This document shows, one piece after another, positions 8,701 to 16,826 of a DNA stretch of 34,761 nt (the stretch's first letter is position 1; each line of letters opens with the position of its first letter). Where the stretch lies: positions 1 to 34,761 of the forward strand of contig JAEXRM010000024.1 of the NCBI GenBank assembly GCA_023440865.1. The letters run 5' to 3'. Under the pieces are notes generated by a model. It made no database searches and was not told the DNA's origin. It was given only the letters and a program-made list of their open reading frames with translations. The DNA is from Bacillota bacterium (GTDB taxonomy: Bacteria > Bacillota > Clostridia > DSM-8532). The position numbers and the translations under genes were made by a program.

Positions 8701-10147
8701 CGCGGTCCCAGGAAAGCCGAGGTTTGGCCGGAATATCCTCGCGGTGCTCGTAATCGCCCGACAGCATCGAGAGCACCTTGTGCAAATCGCCCTCGCGCAC
8801 CGCGCGGTAGGACGCGGACCGGCGGATCACCGCCAGCAGCGCCTCCTCCGTCCACCGGCCGCCGCAGGCCATGGAGACGAGATGCTGGGCCATGACATCG
8901 AGCGGTTCCCGCGGCAGGCTTGTCTCCTCGATGCGACCCGCCAGCATCTCGCGCGCAATGAACACGCTCTTGAGCAGGTCGCCGCGTGTTTTGGGGATGA
9001 TGCGGCCCCGGCTGACGGCATCGAGCCGGTGCCCCGCCCGTCCCAGCCGCTGCAGGCCGCCGGCGATGGAAATGGGGGCGGCGATCTGGATCATGAGGTC
9101 GACCTGGCCCACATCGATGCCGAGCTCGAGCGTGGCGGTGGCCACCATGCAGCGGATGTCCCCGGTCTTGAACCGGTGCTCGATGTCCTGCCGGCGTTCC
9201 TTCGAGAGTGATCCGTGGTGCGGAATGCAGAGCTCGCCACCAGCCAGGTCGTTGACATTGGCCGTGATACGTTCCGCCGTCGCGCGGTTGTTGACAAATA
9301 CGATGGTGGCCGTATGGGCTTTCACCAGGCGGAATACCGTGTCGTAGATGTCGGGCCATACACTGCCGGCCTCGAGCGAGCGGTAGTCGGCGACCGGCAT
9401 TTCGATCATGAGGTCCTTGAGTTTTTCCAGCGGTGGCGACACCAGGCGCACCGGGTTCGGTTCCCCGTCGGGGCCGATGCCTCCCAGGAACAGCGCGGCG
9501 ACCTGCGGCGGATTCACGGTGGCGGACAGGCCGATGCGCACCAGCCCCGGCGCCGCAAGCGCGGCGAGGCGCTCAACGGACAGGGACAGGTGCGCGCCGC
9601 GTTTGGAACCGAGCACCGCATGGACTTCGTCGAGGATGAGGTAGCGCACATGTTTGAGGAGCTCCGCCGAACGGGCGGACGTCAGCAGCAGGAAAAGGGA
9701 CTCCGGTGTCGTGATGAGGATGTGCGGCGGCTTCTTGAGCATGGCCTGGCGCTCGGATGAGGTCGTGTCGCCGGTGCGGACCGCCTTGCGGATGTCCGGA
9801 AAGGCGATGCCGCGTGCGGCGCACAGGGCGCGGATTTCGGAAAGCGGCCGCTCGAGATTGCGGCTGATGTCATTGTTGAGTGCCTTCAGGGGCGAAACAT
9901 ACAGCACATGGACCCCTTCGGGCAGGTCACCGGACAGGCCTGCAACGAACAACCGGTCGATGGCCTCCAGGAAGGCGGCCAGTGTCTTGCCGGCGCCCGT
10001 GGGGGCCGAGACGAGCACACTGCGGCCGGCCGCGATCTCGGGCCAGGCCTCGCGTTGCGGCGCGGACGGCGTACCGACGCGGGTTCGGAACCATTCCGCC
10101 ACGAGGGGGTGAAAGCCTTCCAGGCCGTCGGGACCGCCCCTGTCCAT
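5714..10147 (-). CDS. lhr: Lhr-type large DEAD/DEAH-box ATP-dependent helicase
   Basis: The 1477-residue protein begins with an SF2 helicase core. Motif I is APTGAGKT near 48-55, DEVH is at 173-176, motif III is SAT at 208-210 and motif VI is QRLGRAGH at 366-373. The core is followed by the winged-helix and Lhr-specific C-terminal regions. Its length is close to that of E. coli Lhr (about 1540), so it is the full-length form and not Lhr-core alone. Lhr proteins are 3'-5' helicases that unwind RNA:DNA hybrids and are linked to DNA repair. AGGAGG at 10155-10160 (minus strand) fixes the start seven bases away. It is the last gene of a long minus-strand run, 88 bases after the M50 protease gene. 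Several antisense frames inside it are long only because of GC-rich codon bias. Confidence 0.9.
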   Translation of the reverse strand: MDRGGPDGLEGFHPLVAEWFRTRVGTPSAPQREAWPEIAAGRSVLVSAPTGAGKTLAAFLEAIDRLFVAGLSGDLPEGVHVLYVSPLKALNNDISRNLERPLSEIRALCAARGIAFPDIRKAVRTGDTTSSERQAMLKKPPHILITTPESLFLLLTSARSAELLKHVRYLILDEVHAVLGSKRGAHLSLSVERLAALAAPGLVRIGLSATVNPPQVAALFLGGIGPDGEPNPVRLVSPPLEKLKDLMIEMPVADYRSLEAGSVWPDIYDTVFRLVKAHTATIVFVNNRATAERITANVNDLAGGELCIPHHGSLSKERRQDIEHRFKTGDIRCMVATATLELGIDVGQVDLMIQIAAPISIAGGLQRLGRAGHRLDAVSRGRIIPKTRGDLLKSVFIAREMLAGRIEETSLPREPLDVMAQHLVSMACGGRWTEEALLAVIRRSASYRAVREGDLHKVLSMLSGDYEHREDIPAKPRLSWDRVHGTVEGTPYSRMLAISAGGTIPDRGMYPVVLSDGHTRIGELDEEYVFESRMGDIFLLGNTPWRMDRIDKDRVTVSPAASAHGAETPFWKGDGLGMPYQQGIRYGAFLREMEPRLDDGTLIPFLTGTGLVDEAGAVNLVQYLSDQRDAAGVLPTDRRLVVETVADADAGVTVILHAPFGGRVNATLEALLRHGFEDELRIATYTTHTDEIILLYLYAVSDAMPSLLPLLRPDGVERTLLRILPSSARFSIAFRHNAYRSLMMGTRRHGSRLPMWVQRLKSVEVLDQAVRAADHPLVVETMRECLEEAFDLTGSVTVLEDLAAGRITVHPVQSWYPSPFASEVMMRFEGELLYHSPSPHPGGVRKPVVSGMDALHLPARREERPELDRAAVAAVTRENRVLPRFLAAGSANEVHSLLLMHGDLEVPGNPAPEEAASVAVLRAHLAGLAAEGRVLCDAGSGVRWIAREEAELYRTAEPEAWPPAAGAGGIGGVSMPGHGETWTYEEACLRLLRRFARYAGPFRESDASDRYRMAPLVVRRLLERLAEENFLVRGAFTGPADDEWLHRVLWERSRQRGLREAAAAVRSRPAAEYAVWLPGNQQVPVVMPSAGDLAASRTAVPEAGRMPADRVLAFVRQFAGIAFPAEWWESVLLPARVPGYLPGVLDRLCQTGRVFWRVLPAEEAKGMPVAFWDTESLASQASPTLPQQEPECLQPEERVVWQVLGERGACFAHQLTSLTGQPVTRLMQTLQALTSKGLVANDSFAPIRFFLEWSRAKQSAAYAKRLALLTARMEMGRWERAALPSEPATEARLDAWFGRWGMVCREVAELENGPTWTEAYESCKNREYAGKAQRGLFFEGLAGIQFQPAQGLPATPGSPVWHVLAACDPALAYGRILPHAEAALPFTRVPGTVVVLLDGRPVLTLDRSGAGFGALVTGQMLETAIRVLCVAFREKRFWPGERLLAVKREQVGTLEGLEASLEACGFEREPARMVFRR

Positions 10148-10235
10148 GCTACATCCTCCTCACAATACGCTTAGCCGCCGCAGCACATGCGCAGGACCAC
10201 GGCGCGCCATGGAACGCCTCGCGGGCAGACCTGCG

Positions 10236-10934
10236 TCACAGGCCGAACAACGTCACCGTGACCCAGACCATGCCGTTGACGACGGGTCCAGACACCGCAT
10301 CGAGGTATTGCCCCACGATGCCGGCATTGCCCGTGATGCGGGGCAGCACCATGACGACGACCAGGAATCCAAGGCCAATCCACTGCTCCATGGCCGCAAG
10401 TCGCGCGTTCCACGCATCCGGCAGGAAGGAGGACAGCACGCGGGAGCCGTCAAGCGGCGGGATCGGCAGCAGGTTGAAGAGCGCAAGCAACACGTTGATC
10501 TGCACCAACATGCCCAGCAGATCGTTTGCCGACCGAAGCAGGGATGCGCCGATGCCGGCGCCGGCGGTGATCACGCCAACCACCTCCAGCTTGGCCAGCA
10601 GGCCCAACAGCAGCATCGAGACGAAGCCCAGCAGCAGGTTCGCACCGGGCCCCGCCAATGCCACGGCCAGCATGCCCAGCCGGCGGTTGCGGAAGTTGCG
10701 GGCGTCGACCGGCACAGGCTTCGCCCAGCCGAAGTGTGCGACATACATCATGATGGTGCCCAGCACGTCGAGGTGGCGAAACGGATTGAGCGTGAGGCGC
10801 CCCATGTTCCTGGCGGTGTCATCGCCGAACCGGTGGGCGACCCAGCCATGCGCCACCTCGTGCAGCGGCAGGGCGAGCAGCAGGATGACGGTGATGTAGA
10901 TCAGCTCGAAGAAGGCGTCACTGGAAAAACCCAT
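10236..10934 (-). CDS. Site-2 protease family membrane metallopeptidase (M50)
   Basis: The 232-residue, highly hydrophobic protein has the zinc-binding HEVAH at 25-29 inside the first membrane segment. The second conserved motif, NLLPIPPLDGSRV, comes late in the protein and supplies the third (Asp) ligand. Several hydrophobic segments indicate an integral membrane enzyme that cleaves substrates within the bilayer. There is no PDZ domain, which fits the small subgroup common in Bacillota. Known physiological substrates in this subgroup are few, so none is proposed. It lies 44 bases after dgkA and 88 bases before the helicase gene, both on the same strand. A weak GAAAGGAAA site precedes the ATG. 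Confidence 0.88.
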   Translation of the reverse strand: MGFSSDAFFELIYITVILLLALPLHEVAHGWVAHRFGDDTARNMGRLTLNPFRHLDVLGTIMMYVAHFGWAKPVPVDARNFRNRRLGMLAVALAGPGANLLLGFVSMLLLGLLAKLEVVGVITAGAGIGASLLRSANDLLGMLVQINVLLALFNLLPIPPLDGSRVLSSFLPDAWNARLAAMEQWIGLGFLVVVMVLPRITGNAGIVGQYLDAVSGPVVNGMVWVTVTLFGL

Positions 10935-10978
10935 CGTGGCTTGTTTCCTTTCATGTCATGCGGGTGGCGGCGGTGCGG

Positions 10979-11350
10979 TCAGATCCAGCCAAGCTTGCGC
11001 AGCAGGGGTCCGGCGAAGACCGCCAGGCCGGCCGCGGCGGCAAACAGGGCGGAAACCAGCACCGCCCCGGCCGCCATGTCCTTGACCTGACGGGCCTCCT
11101 CGCACAGCTCGCTCGTCACCATGTCCGTCAGCCGCTCCAGGGCTGTGTTCAGCAGTTCGGTCGCCAGAACGGCACCGCAGGCGAGGGCGAGCAGCGCCCA
11201 GCGGAGCAGGTCGATCTCCAGCCACAGGCCGAGGATGATCACGGCAAGGACCGCCCATCCGTGGATGCGGACATTGCGCTCTTCCCCGAAGGACTCGCGG
11301 ATTCCGGTCCATGCCGTCGTAAAGCTTTGTCCCAAGGTTCGGTTCTTCAT
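10979..11350 (-). CDS. dgkA: Diacylglycerol kinase family protein (probable undecaprenol kinase)
   Basis: This 123-residue membrane protein matches the small prokaryotic DgkA family: an amphipathic N-terminus, hydrophobic segments at about 32-64 and 95-115, and the conserved ATELLNTALERLTD (63-76) followed by ARQVKDMAAGAVL. Gram-positive members phosphorylate undecaprenol to recycle the peptidoglycan lipid carrier. The start overlaps the ybeY stop as ATGA, the usual translational coupling for this pair in Bacillota. The length is normal and all key Glu, Asn and Asp residues are present. Confidence 0.92.
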   Translation of the reverse strand: MKNRTLGQSFTTAWTGIRESFGEERNVRIHGWAVLAVIILGLWLEIDLLRWALLALACGAVLATELLNTALERLTDMVTSELCEEARQVKDMAAGAVLVSALFAAAAGLAVFAGPLLRKLGWI

Positions 11351-11865
11351 GCGTCCGTCCTCGCGCGCGGCAGGCCGAGGCTTTCGAGCACCGCTTCCTG
11401 TCGTGCGAACATGTCCGCTTCCTCATCCGGACGCTCATGATCGAGCCCCAGCAGGTGCAGGGTGCCGTGCGCGGCGAGGAATGCAAGCTCGCGCGCCTCG
11501 CCATGCCCGTAGTCGGCCGCCTGACGCCGCATGCGCGGCATGCAGATGACCAGGTCGCCCAGAAAGCAGCGGCCGGTATCCGGATCGATATCCCCTGCAG
11601 AAATGACCGGCCTGCCATTCCGATACGGGAGTGCGGGAAAGGAAAGGACATCCGTCACCGCATCCATTCCCCTGTGTGCTCGGTTCAATGAACGGATCGC
11701 GCGATCACCCACAAGCATGACATGGACCGATGCCGGCCGGGTGAACCGGCATGCCTTCACACAGGCGTCGACCGCAGCGCAGACAAGCATGCGGCTATGC
11801 GGTGGAAAGGCAACCGTCCGCTGCCGGTTCTCGAAGCTGACGAGCACGTCATCCCTTTCCCTCAT
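11347..11865 (-). CDS. ybeY: Endoribonuclease YbeY, rRNA maturation factor
   Basis: The 172-residue protein carries the UPF0054/YbeY zinc motif HGTLHLLGLDH (133-143) with the three His ligands H133, H137 and H143. The preceding TDVLSFP (71-77) and GDLVICMPR segments are also typical. YbeY is a metal-dependent single-strand RNase involved in 16S rRNA 3' processing and ribosome quality control. The frame is open further upstream, but MRERDD at 11865 is preceded by GGAGGAG and is the right length. The gene overlaps the end of pgpH by 17 bases and the start of dgkA by 4. Confidence 0.94.
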   Translation of the reverse strand: MRERDDVLVSFENRQRTVAFPPHSRMLVCAAVDACVKACRFTRPASVHVMLVGDRAIRSLNRAHRGMDAVTDVLSFPALPYRNGRPVISAGDIDPDTGRCFLGDLVICMPRMRRQAADYGHGEARELAFLAAHGTLHLLGLDHERPDEEADMFARQEAVLESLGLPRARTDA

Positions 11866-14221
11866 CGGCTTCTCCTCCCTCCTGTACCGCCGCGGTGGCA
11901 ACCTTGGCCGGCCGTGCCGGCGAGGCGTATATGCCGTTGTCGACGGCGTCCGCAACCGGCGGCCGCTCGATCTCAGGGTATTCGGGCCGTTCGTGGAACA
12001 CGCCGCCGAGCACCTGGAGGAAACTGTCCGCGATGCGGCTCAGATCGCCCAGGGTCAGGTCGCAGCGGTCGAGCTGGCCATCGTCGAGCTTGTCGCGGAT
12101 GATCTTGCGGACCAACCCCTCGATCTTGCCCTGCGTCTTGTCGGGGATGGAACGCACGGCCGCCTCGACCGAGTCGGCCAGCAGCACCACTGCGGACTCG
12201 CGGGTGTCGGGCACGGGGCCCTCATACCGGAAGTTGTTCCGGTCGACACCCTCCTTCTCGCTCTGGGCTGCCTTGTGGTAGAAGTAGGCAACCAGCGTCG
12301 TGCCGTGGTGCTGGCGGATGATGTCACGAATTGCCTTGGGAAGACGGTATTTCACCGCCAGTTCGTCGCCGTCGCGCGTGTGGGAGGTGATCACGAGGGT
12401 GGACAGATTCGGTGTCAGACGTTCATGCGGGTTGTCTCCCAGTTGGTTCTCCTTGAAGAAGTTCGGCCGCTTGAGCTTGCCGATGTCATGGTAGTAGGCG
12501 CCCACGCGCGCAAGCAGCGCATTGCCGCCAATGGCGCGGATGGCGGCCTCTGCCAGATTGCCCACCATGAGGCTGTGGTGCCAGGTGCCGGGCGCCTCGA
12601 TGAGCAGGCGCTTGATCAGCGGATGGTTCGGATCCGCCAGCTCCAGCAGCTTGAAGGGCGTGATGACATTGAATGCGCCTTCAAGGAACGGCAGGAGCCC
12701 GATCGCGAGGATCACCGAAAGGATGCCGTTGAGGAAGGCAAGACCGCTTTCATTGAGCAGGCTCTCCAACCCGCGCTTCTCGAGGATGCCCAAAGCCGCC
12801 ACAAGGGCTGCGTTCACAGCGCCGATGGCGACGCCGCTCATCGAAAGGCGGCGCCTCTGACTGGCCTGGTGTGTGAGGAAGGCGGCAATCGACCCGCCTG
12901 CGAACGCCGTAAGGAAAAAGGACGCATCCCCGCCGAACATGGTGAGAAAAGCGGCGGACAGCACGGCATTGAGGATGATGGCCGTCTCGAGGCCCACGAG
13001 TGTCGACAGGAGCACAGGCAGCACATAGATCGGCAGCAGCAGCGATGCGTAGTCACCGAGGAACTCGCGGACAAGCCAGGCCATGGCGCAAACGAGTACG
13101 ACGACAAGGCTGGTGATCGCCACAAGATTCGGATCGCGGAACACCAGCGGCTGGAAACGCCGGATGAACACGAGCACGATGACCGCGAGCACGACGGTCA
13201 GGACAAGGATGGCCGCGTGCAGCGGCAGGTCGAGGCCGCCCTCGTCCTCGATGTAGTTGAGCTCGCGCAGCACCTGCCACTTGTCGGCGGTGACCAGGTC
13301 GTCGCGGTTGATGATGCGTTCATCCTTGCTGATGACCACGGGCGTTTCCTTGAGGAACGACTCGATGTACGCGGCCCGCTGCGCCTCGGTCGCCTCGCGG
13401 TCAATCGCGCTGTTGGGCTTGAGGACCCGGTCCAGCAAGGCGCCGCCGATGGTCAGCCAGGGCTTTTCCGGCATGGCCTCCGACAGCATCGACCGGCCCC
13501 TGTCCTGCGCGTCGCGCAGGGTTTCCTGCGTGATCTGGTCGCGGAAGAGCTCCGCGAGCACGCGATCGGTCAGGACGGTCTTGAGCCGCGACAGGCGTAT
13601 CTCGCCATCCGTGCCGGCCAGCTGGGCCAGTTCCTGACTGTTCAGGCCCGAAAGCAGCATGTCGAACATCGAGGCGGAGGCGTCGCGGAACAATGCCTCA
13701 TAATAGCCCTCTTCCGGTTCGGCAACCGCTTCGAGCGCGACCCGGCGGCTGACGGCCGACACCGTGTCCCCCAGCGATTCGATGAGCGCATGGGCCTGGT
13801 TGAGCATGTCGATGTTGGCCCTGTCGTCCGCGATGATGACCGGTGCGAGCCGTTCCGCCTTTTCACGGGCGACTTCCTCGGTGCGGATCATGTTGACGAT
13901 GTCCCGGGGCGCCGTGATGTCGTACACGGATATGTCGCCGACCGCAAGCCGGTACCGCTGGGGCGTTGCGCCATGCAGCACGGCAAGATAGACGGCCGCG
14001 GCGGCGACGAGGAACAGAAACCCCCGCTGGAACCCGCTGCGGTGCAGGATGACCTGAACCCGGTTGGGCTTTCCGGGAGCCTTCGGCCGTTTCTGCCTTT
14101 CGGCCGACCCGTCGGCTGTGGCGGTGTCACCCGCCTTGCGCCGGCCGGTCGCGGCGCTGTTCCACAAGCGGCGGATCTTTGCGTTCGTTCCGCTTCCCGA
14201 TGACGTGATCTTCTCAGTCAT
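11849..14221 (-). CDS. pgpH: 7TM-HD phosphohydrolase PgpH/YqfF, c-di-AMP phosphodiesterase
   Basis: The 790-residue protein has a basic cytoplasmic N-terminus, one membrane helix and a large extracytoplasmic 7TMR-HDED region. A block of seven membrane helices follows, then a cytoplasmic HD domain with HH at 548-549 (TWHHSL) and H578-D579 (YYHDIGK). This is the architecture of PgpH, which hydrolyses the second messenger c-di-AMP. The start MTEKITSS at 14221 overlaps the phoH stop by eight bases. The ribosome site (GGGGGAAG) is unremarkable, and an upstream continuation of the frame lies inside phoH and is not credible as protein. The phoH-pgpH-ybeY-dgkA order is conserved across Bacillota. Confidence 0.94.
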   Translation of the reverse strand: MTEKITSSGSGTNAKIRRLWNSAATGRRKAGDTATADGSAERQKRPKAPGKPNRVQVILHRSGFQRGFLFLVAAAAVYLAVLHGATPQRYRLAVGDISVYDITAPRDIVNMIRTEEVAREKAERLAPVIIADDRANIDMLNQAHALIESLGDTVSAVSRRVALEAVAEPEEGYYEALFRDASASMFDMLLSGLNSQELAQLAGTDGEIRLSRLKTVLTDRVLAELFRDQITQETLRDAQDRGRSMLSEAMPEKPWLTIGGALLDRVLKPNSAIDREATEAQRAAYIESFLKETPVVISKDERIINRDDLVTADKWQVLRELNYIEDEGGLDLPLHAAILVLTVVLAVIVLVFIRRFQPLVFRDPNLVAITSLVVVLVCAMAWLVREFLGDYASLLLPIYVLPVLLSTLVGLETAIILNAVLSAAFLTMFGGDASFFLTAFAGGSIAAFLTHQASQRRRLSMSGVAIGAVNAALVAALGILEKRGLESLLNESGLAFLNGILSVILAIGLLPFLEGAFNVITPFKLLELADPNHPLIKRLLIEAPGTWHHSLMVGNLAEAAIRAIGGNALLARVGAYYHDIGKLKRPNFFKENQLGDNPHERLTPNLSTLVITSHTRDGDELAVKYRLPKAIRDIIRQHHGTTLVAYFYHKAAQSEKEGVDRNNFRYEGPVPDTRESAVVLLADSVEAAVRSIPDKTQGKIEGLVRKIIRDKLDDGQLDRCDLTLGDLSRIADSFLQVLGGVFHERPEYPEIERPPVADAVDNGIYASPARPAKVATAAVQEGGEADEGKG

Positions 14222-15221
14222 GTTCGACTTCCCCCCGAACGCGGGCGCCGTGACGCTCCGCGCCCTTCTGGTCGCGTTCATAGGCCAGGATGATGCGCTG
14301 CACCAGCTCATGACGCACGACGTCGCGCGCGGACAGGTGCACGAAGGATATGCCCTCGACCCCGCGCAGGATCCGACGGGCCTCCAGAAGGCCCGATCTC
14401 GTGCTGGCGGGCAGGTCGATCTGCGTGACGTCACCCGTGACGATGGTGCGCGAGCCGATGCCGATGCGCGTGAGGAACATCTTCATTTGCTCGGGTGTGG
14501 TGTTCTGCGCCTCGTCGAGGATGATGAAGGCCTCGTCGAGCGTGCGGCCGCGCATGTAGGCCAGGGGCGCCACCTCGATGATGCCCCGTTCGAGATGGGT
14601 CTGGTAGGTTTCCGGGCCCATGATGTGGTAGAGCGCGTCATAGAGAGGCCGCAGGTATGGATCGACCTTGTTCTGCAGATCCCCGGGAAGGAAGCCGAGC
14701 CGTTCGCCCGCCTCGACGGCCGGCCGCGTGAGGATGATGCGCGAAACCTGCTTCTCTCGGAACGCCTTGACGGCCATCGCGACCGCAAGGAACGTCTTGC
14801 CCGTTCCGGCGGGGCCGATGCCGAACACGATGGGATTGCGCCGGATTTCCTCCACATAGTGCTTCTGGCCGAAGGTCTTGCACTTGAGCGGCTTGCCGCG
14901 GTAGGTGACGCAGACAAGGTCCGATGGCAGATCGCCGCCGTGCAGGCTCTCGGGATCCGCGGCCAGTCCGATGTAGTAGCGGACCTGCTGCTCGGTGACC
15001 GCATCCCCCCGCCGCGCCGTCTCCACCAGCCGTCCCAGCACGTCGGCCGCCATGTCCGCGGCGCTCTCGAAGCCCGTGACCCGCATTTCCTCATTGCGCG
15101 CCATCACCTTGACGTTGAGCAGGTCTTCCACCAGCCGCAGGTGAAGGTCGGCCATGCCGAACACGTTCATGGCCTGTTCCACATCGTCCAGCTGCACCAG
15201 ACGTTCCACTACCGTATCCAT
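14214..15221 (-). CDS. phoH: PhoH family ATPase
   Basis: This 335-residue P-loop ATPase has GPAGTGKT at 136-143 and the Walker B segment FIILDEAQNTTPEQMKMFLTRIG. The N-terminal KH-like region (LHLRLVEDLLNVKVMARNEEMRVTG) marks the PhoH/YbeZ class that works with YbeY in RNA metabolism. GGAG ahead of the ATG at 15221 supports the start. The 175-base gap separating it from the DUF881 gene contains a GCGGAGC palindrome only 16 bases from this start codon. Confidence 0.93.
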   Translation of the reverse strand: MDTVVERLVQLDDVEQAMNVFGMADLHLRLVEDLLNVKVMARNEEMRVTGFESAADMAADVLGRLVETARRGDAVTEQQVRYYIGLAADPESLHGGDLPSDLVCVTYRGKPLKCKTFGQKHYVEEIRRNPIVFGIGPAGTGKTFLAVAMAVKAFREKQVSRIILTRPAVEAGERLGFLPGDLQNKVDPYLRPLYDALYHIMGPETYQTHLERGIIEVAPLAYMRGRTLDEAFIILDEAQNTTPEQMKMFLTRIGIGSRTIVTGDVTQIDLPASTRSGLLEARRILRGVEGISFVHLSARDVVRHELVQRIILAYERDQKGAERHGARVRGEVEHD

Positions 15222-15236
15222 CCAGTCTCCGATCCG

Positions 15237-15257
15237 GCAGGCCGCTCCGCGGCCTGC
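15237..15257 (-). repeat. Palindrome with GGA loop (GCGGAGC core) upstream of phoH
   Basis: On the minus strand GCAGGCCGC pairs with GCGGCCTGC around the loop GGA, a perfect nine-base stem. The heptamer at its tip is GCGGAGC, the same GCGNAGC pattern seen in the 3157-3377 cluster. It lies just before the phoH ribosome site and could influence translation. Confidence 0.75.
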
Positions 15258-15280
15258 GCAGGTGTGCGTGTCTGATCGTG

Positions 15281-15398
15281 ATGTGCTTCCGGCGCACTGT
15301 GCTTGGAAGGACCCAACCTGCTCGATGGATTTCCGAAAACAATGTCCAAACTCGCCATTCTTTTCGGAAAAGCGCAGGGAATGTCCTTCCGGCGCACT
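15281..15398. repeat. 18-base direct repeat flanking an inverted repeat
   Basis: An 18-base word at 15281-15298 recurs at 15381-15398 with one change, exactly 100 bases apart. The second copy overlaps the stop codon of the DUF881 gene. Between them TTTCCGAAAA (15330-15339) pairs with TTTTCGGAAA (15361-15370) across a 21-base loop. No T-run follows on either strand, so it is not a classic terminator. Confidence 0.7.
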
Positions 15399-16092
15399 AC
15401 TCTGTGGGGGTCAGCAGGTTCGTGCGCAACACCGTGCCATCATCGCGGACTGCCGGAATGATGATGCTGTCCGACGGAGTGAGGGTCACCTTGAACTCGT
15501 ACAGGCCGAACTTCTCCAGGATGCCGCCCAGCAGACGCAGGGAATTCTCCATTTTTTTCGGATCGCCGATCGCCTTGACCGTGTAGGGGGTGACGAGCTG
15601 GCGGCCATTGACCATGAGATAGCGGCCGGCCTTGCGGATTTCGCTGGTGGCGACAATCCGCTCGTCGTTGATGGACATCGCCTGCACGTCCGAGGCACGC
15701 AGCTCGTTGATCAGCTCGAGCATGTGCCGGTCCTCGATGACGCGGTCGCCACCCGCGTCAAGTTCGATCGCAAGACCGCTTCCCTTGACGGTCTCGAGCC
15801 CCGCAACAACACGCGCGGCCTTGAGGTCGCGCTTCATCTGGTCGATGGCATTCTGGTCGACCTTCTCCTCCGAATCGAATGCCTCGAGCTCCTGCTGCAG
15901 CGCGTTGATGCGCAGCTGCAGCTTCTCGTTGTTGCTGCGCTCCTGCAGGATGTCCTCCACCAGCTCCGACACCTTCTTCTTCTCGAAGCTGGCGATCTGG
16001 GTGTTGGCCTTCACGCTGCCGAACTGCCACGCGACGGTGATGCCCATCACCAGGCACACCAGGGTCAGCGCCAGCACCTTTCCCGTTTTCAT
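15397..16092 (-). CDS. DUF881 family membrane-anchored coiled-coil protein (first)
   Basis: The 231-residue protein has one N-terminal membrane helix (about 5-22), a charged coiled-coil stretch (about 36-95) and a DUF881 domain with the conserved GSGLAIELDAGG, DLINELR-like and AISINDERI-type segments. DUF881 proteins occur mostly in Gram-positives, often as adjacent paralogues near division or cell-envelope genes; their function is not established. Its ATG overlaps the stop of the other DUF881 gene as ATGA. The 3' end overlaps one copy of an 18-base repeat. Confidence 0.87.
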   Translation of the reverse strand: MKTGKVLALTLVCLVMGITVAWQFGSVKANTQIASFEKKKVSELVEDILQERSNNEKLQLRINALQQELEAFDSEEKVDQNAIDQMKRDLKAARVVAGLETVKGSGLAIELDAGGDRVIEDRHMLELINELRASDVQAMSINDERIVATSEIRKAGRYLMVNGRQLVTPYTVKAIGDPKKMENSLRLLGGILEKFGLYEFKVTLTPSDSIIIPAVRDDGTVLRTNLLTPTE

Positions 16093-16805
16093 GGGTTCAC
16101 CACCTCCAGCCCCGTCATCAGATCGTTCAGGGTGTCGTACAGCCGATAGCGGCCGATCGTGATCTCCGGCTCCATCCGGATATCCACGCGGATGTCGTAC
16201 AGCCTCAGGATGCCGATGGACTCACTGTTCTCAAGCGCGTCGTACAGCCGCTGCGGATCTCCGATCGCCTTGAACTCGAAGGGAACCGGGTATCGGCTCT
16301 GGTTGATGAGAATCGTCGGCCCCGCGCAAACCGTCTTTGTCATGGCAAGCACACGCTCGCCATTGATGGAGATGGCCTCCGCGCCCGCCATGCGCAGCTC
16401 GTTGAGCAGGGTGAACACGTCGGAATCGTGTATGATGTAATCCTCGATGGCCAGGTCTCCGGAAACGGCCGCGTCGTTGAGGGTCAGCACAACGCCGCCT
16501 CCCCTGACATCGATCAGGCCCGCCTGGAAGAATGCCTCGTTCCGCTGGGCGAGCAAGTCGCGGAACGCCTGGTCGCCCTCGTCCTCTCCCAACCGCCGCA
16601 GCCGGCTGCCATAGTCCGATTCGAGCGCGGATAGCGTTTCAAGCAGCTGCCTGCCGGTTTCCCTTTCGGACTCAAGCGTCTGGGCGAGCTCACGCGCGCT
16701 CGGGCCGGAGGCGGATCCGCTCTCCATGACGGTGCGGAACTGCATCACGAGCATGATGCCGAAAAACATCAGCACGACGAACAGCAGGCTCCGGTGTTGT
16801 TTCAT
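16089..16805 (-). CDS. DUF881 family membrane-anchored coiled-coil protein (second)
   Basis: This 238-residue paralogue of the neighbouring gene has the same plan: a membrane helix at about 7-22, a coiled-coil region to about residue 90, then DUF881 with VRGGGVVLTLND, LLNELRMAGAEAISINGERV and FEFKAIGDPQRLYDAL. The two paralogues have diverged strongly and probably form a heteromeric envelope complex, which is inference from their coupled ATGA junction. It starts 21 bases after the HD-GYP stop, so the three genes are likely one transcript. Confidence 0.87.
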   Translation of the reverse strand: MKQHRSLLFVVLMFFGIMLVMQFRTVMESGSASGPSARELAQTLESERETGRQLLETLSALESDYGSRLRRLGEDEGDQAFRDLLAQRNEAFFQAGLIDVRGGGVVLTLNDAAVSGDLAIEDYIIHDSDVFTLLNELRMAGAEAISINGERVLAMTKTVCAGPTILINQSRYPVPFEFKAIGDPQRLYDALENSESIGILRLYDIRVDIRMEPEITIGRYRLYDTLNDLMTGLEVVNP

Positions 16806-16826
16806 GCATCATCCTCCAGTACCGGC

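Noticed and set aside
6509..9211. Plus-strand open frame of 900 codons opposite the helicase gene
   Set aside because: It is rich in Arg, His, Gln and Gly with no recognisable domain and has no ribosome site. The minus strand encodes an intact helicase with all motifs, so this is a GC-bias shadow.
11531..14203. Plus-strand open frame of 890 codons opposite pgpH
   Set aside because: No domain is visible and the composition is that of antisense GC-rich coding DNA. pgpH and ybeY on the minus strand carry full motifs.
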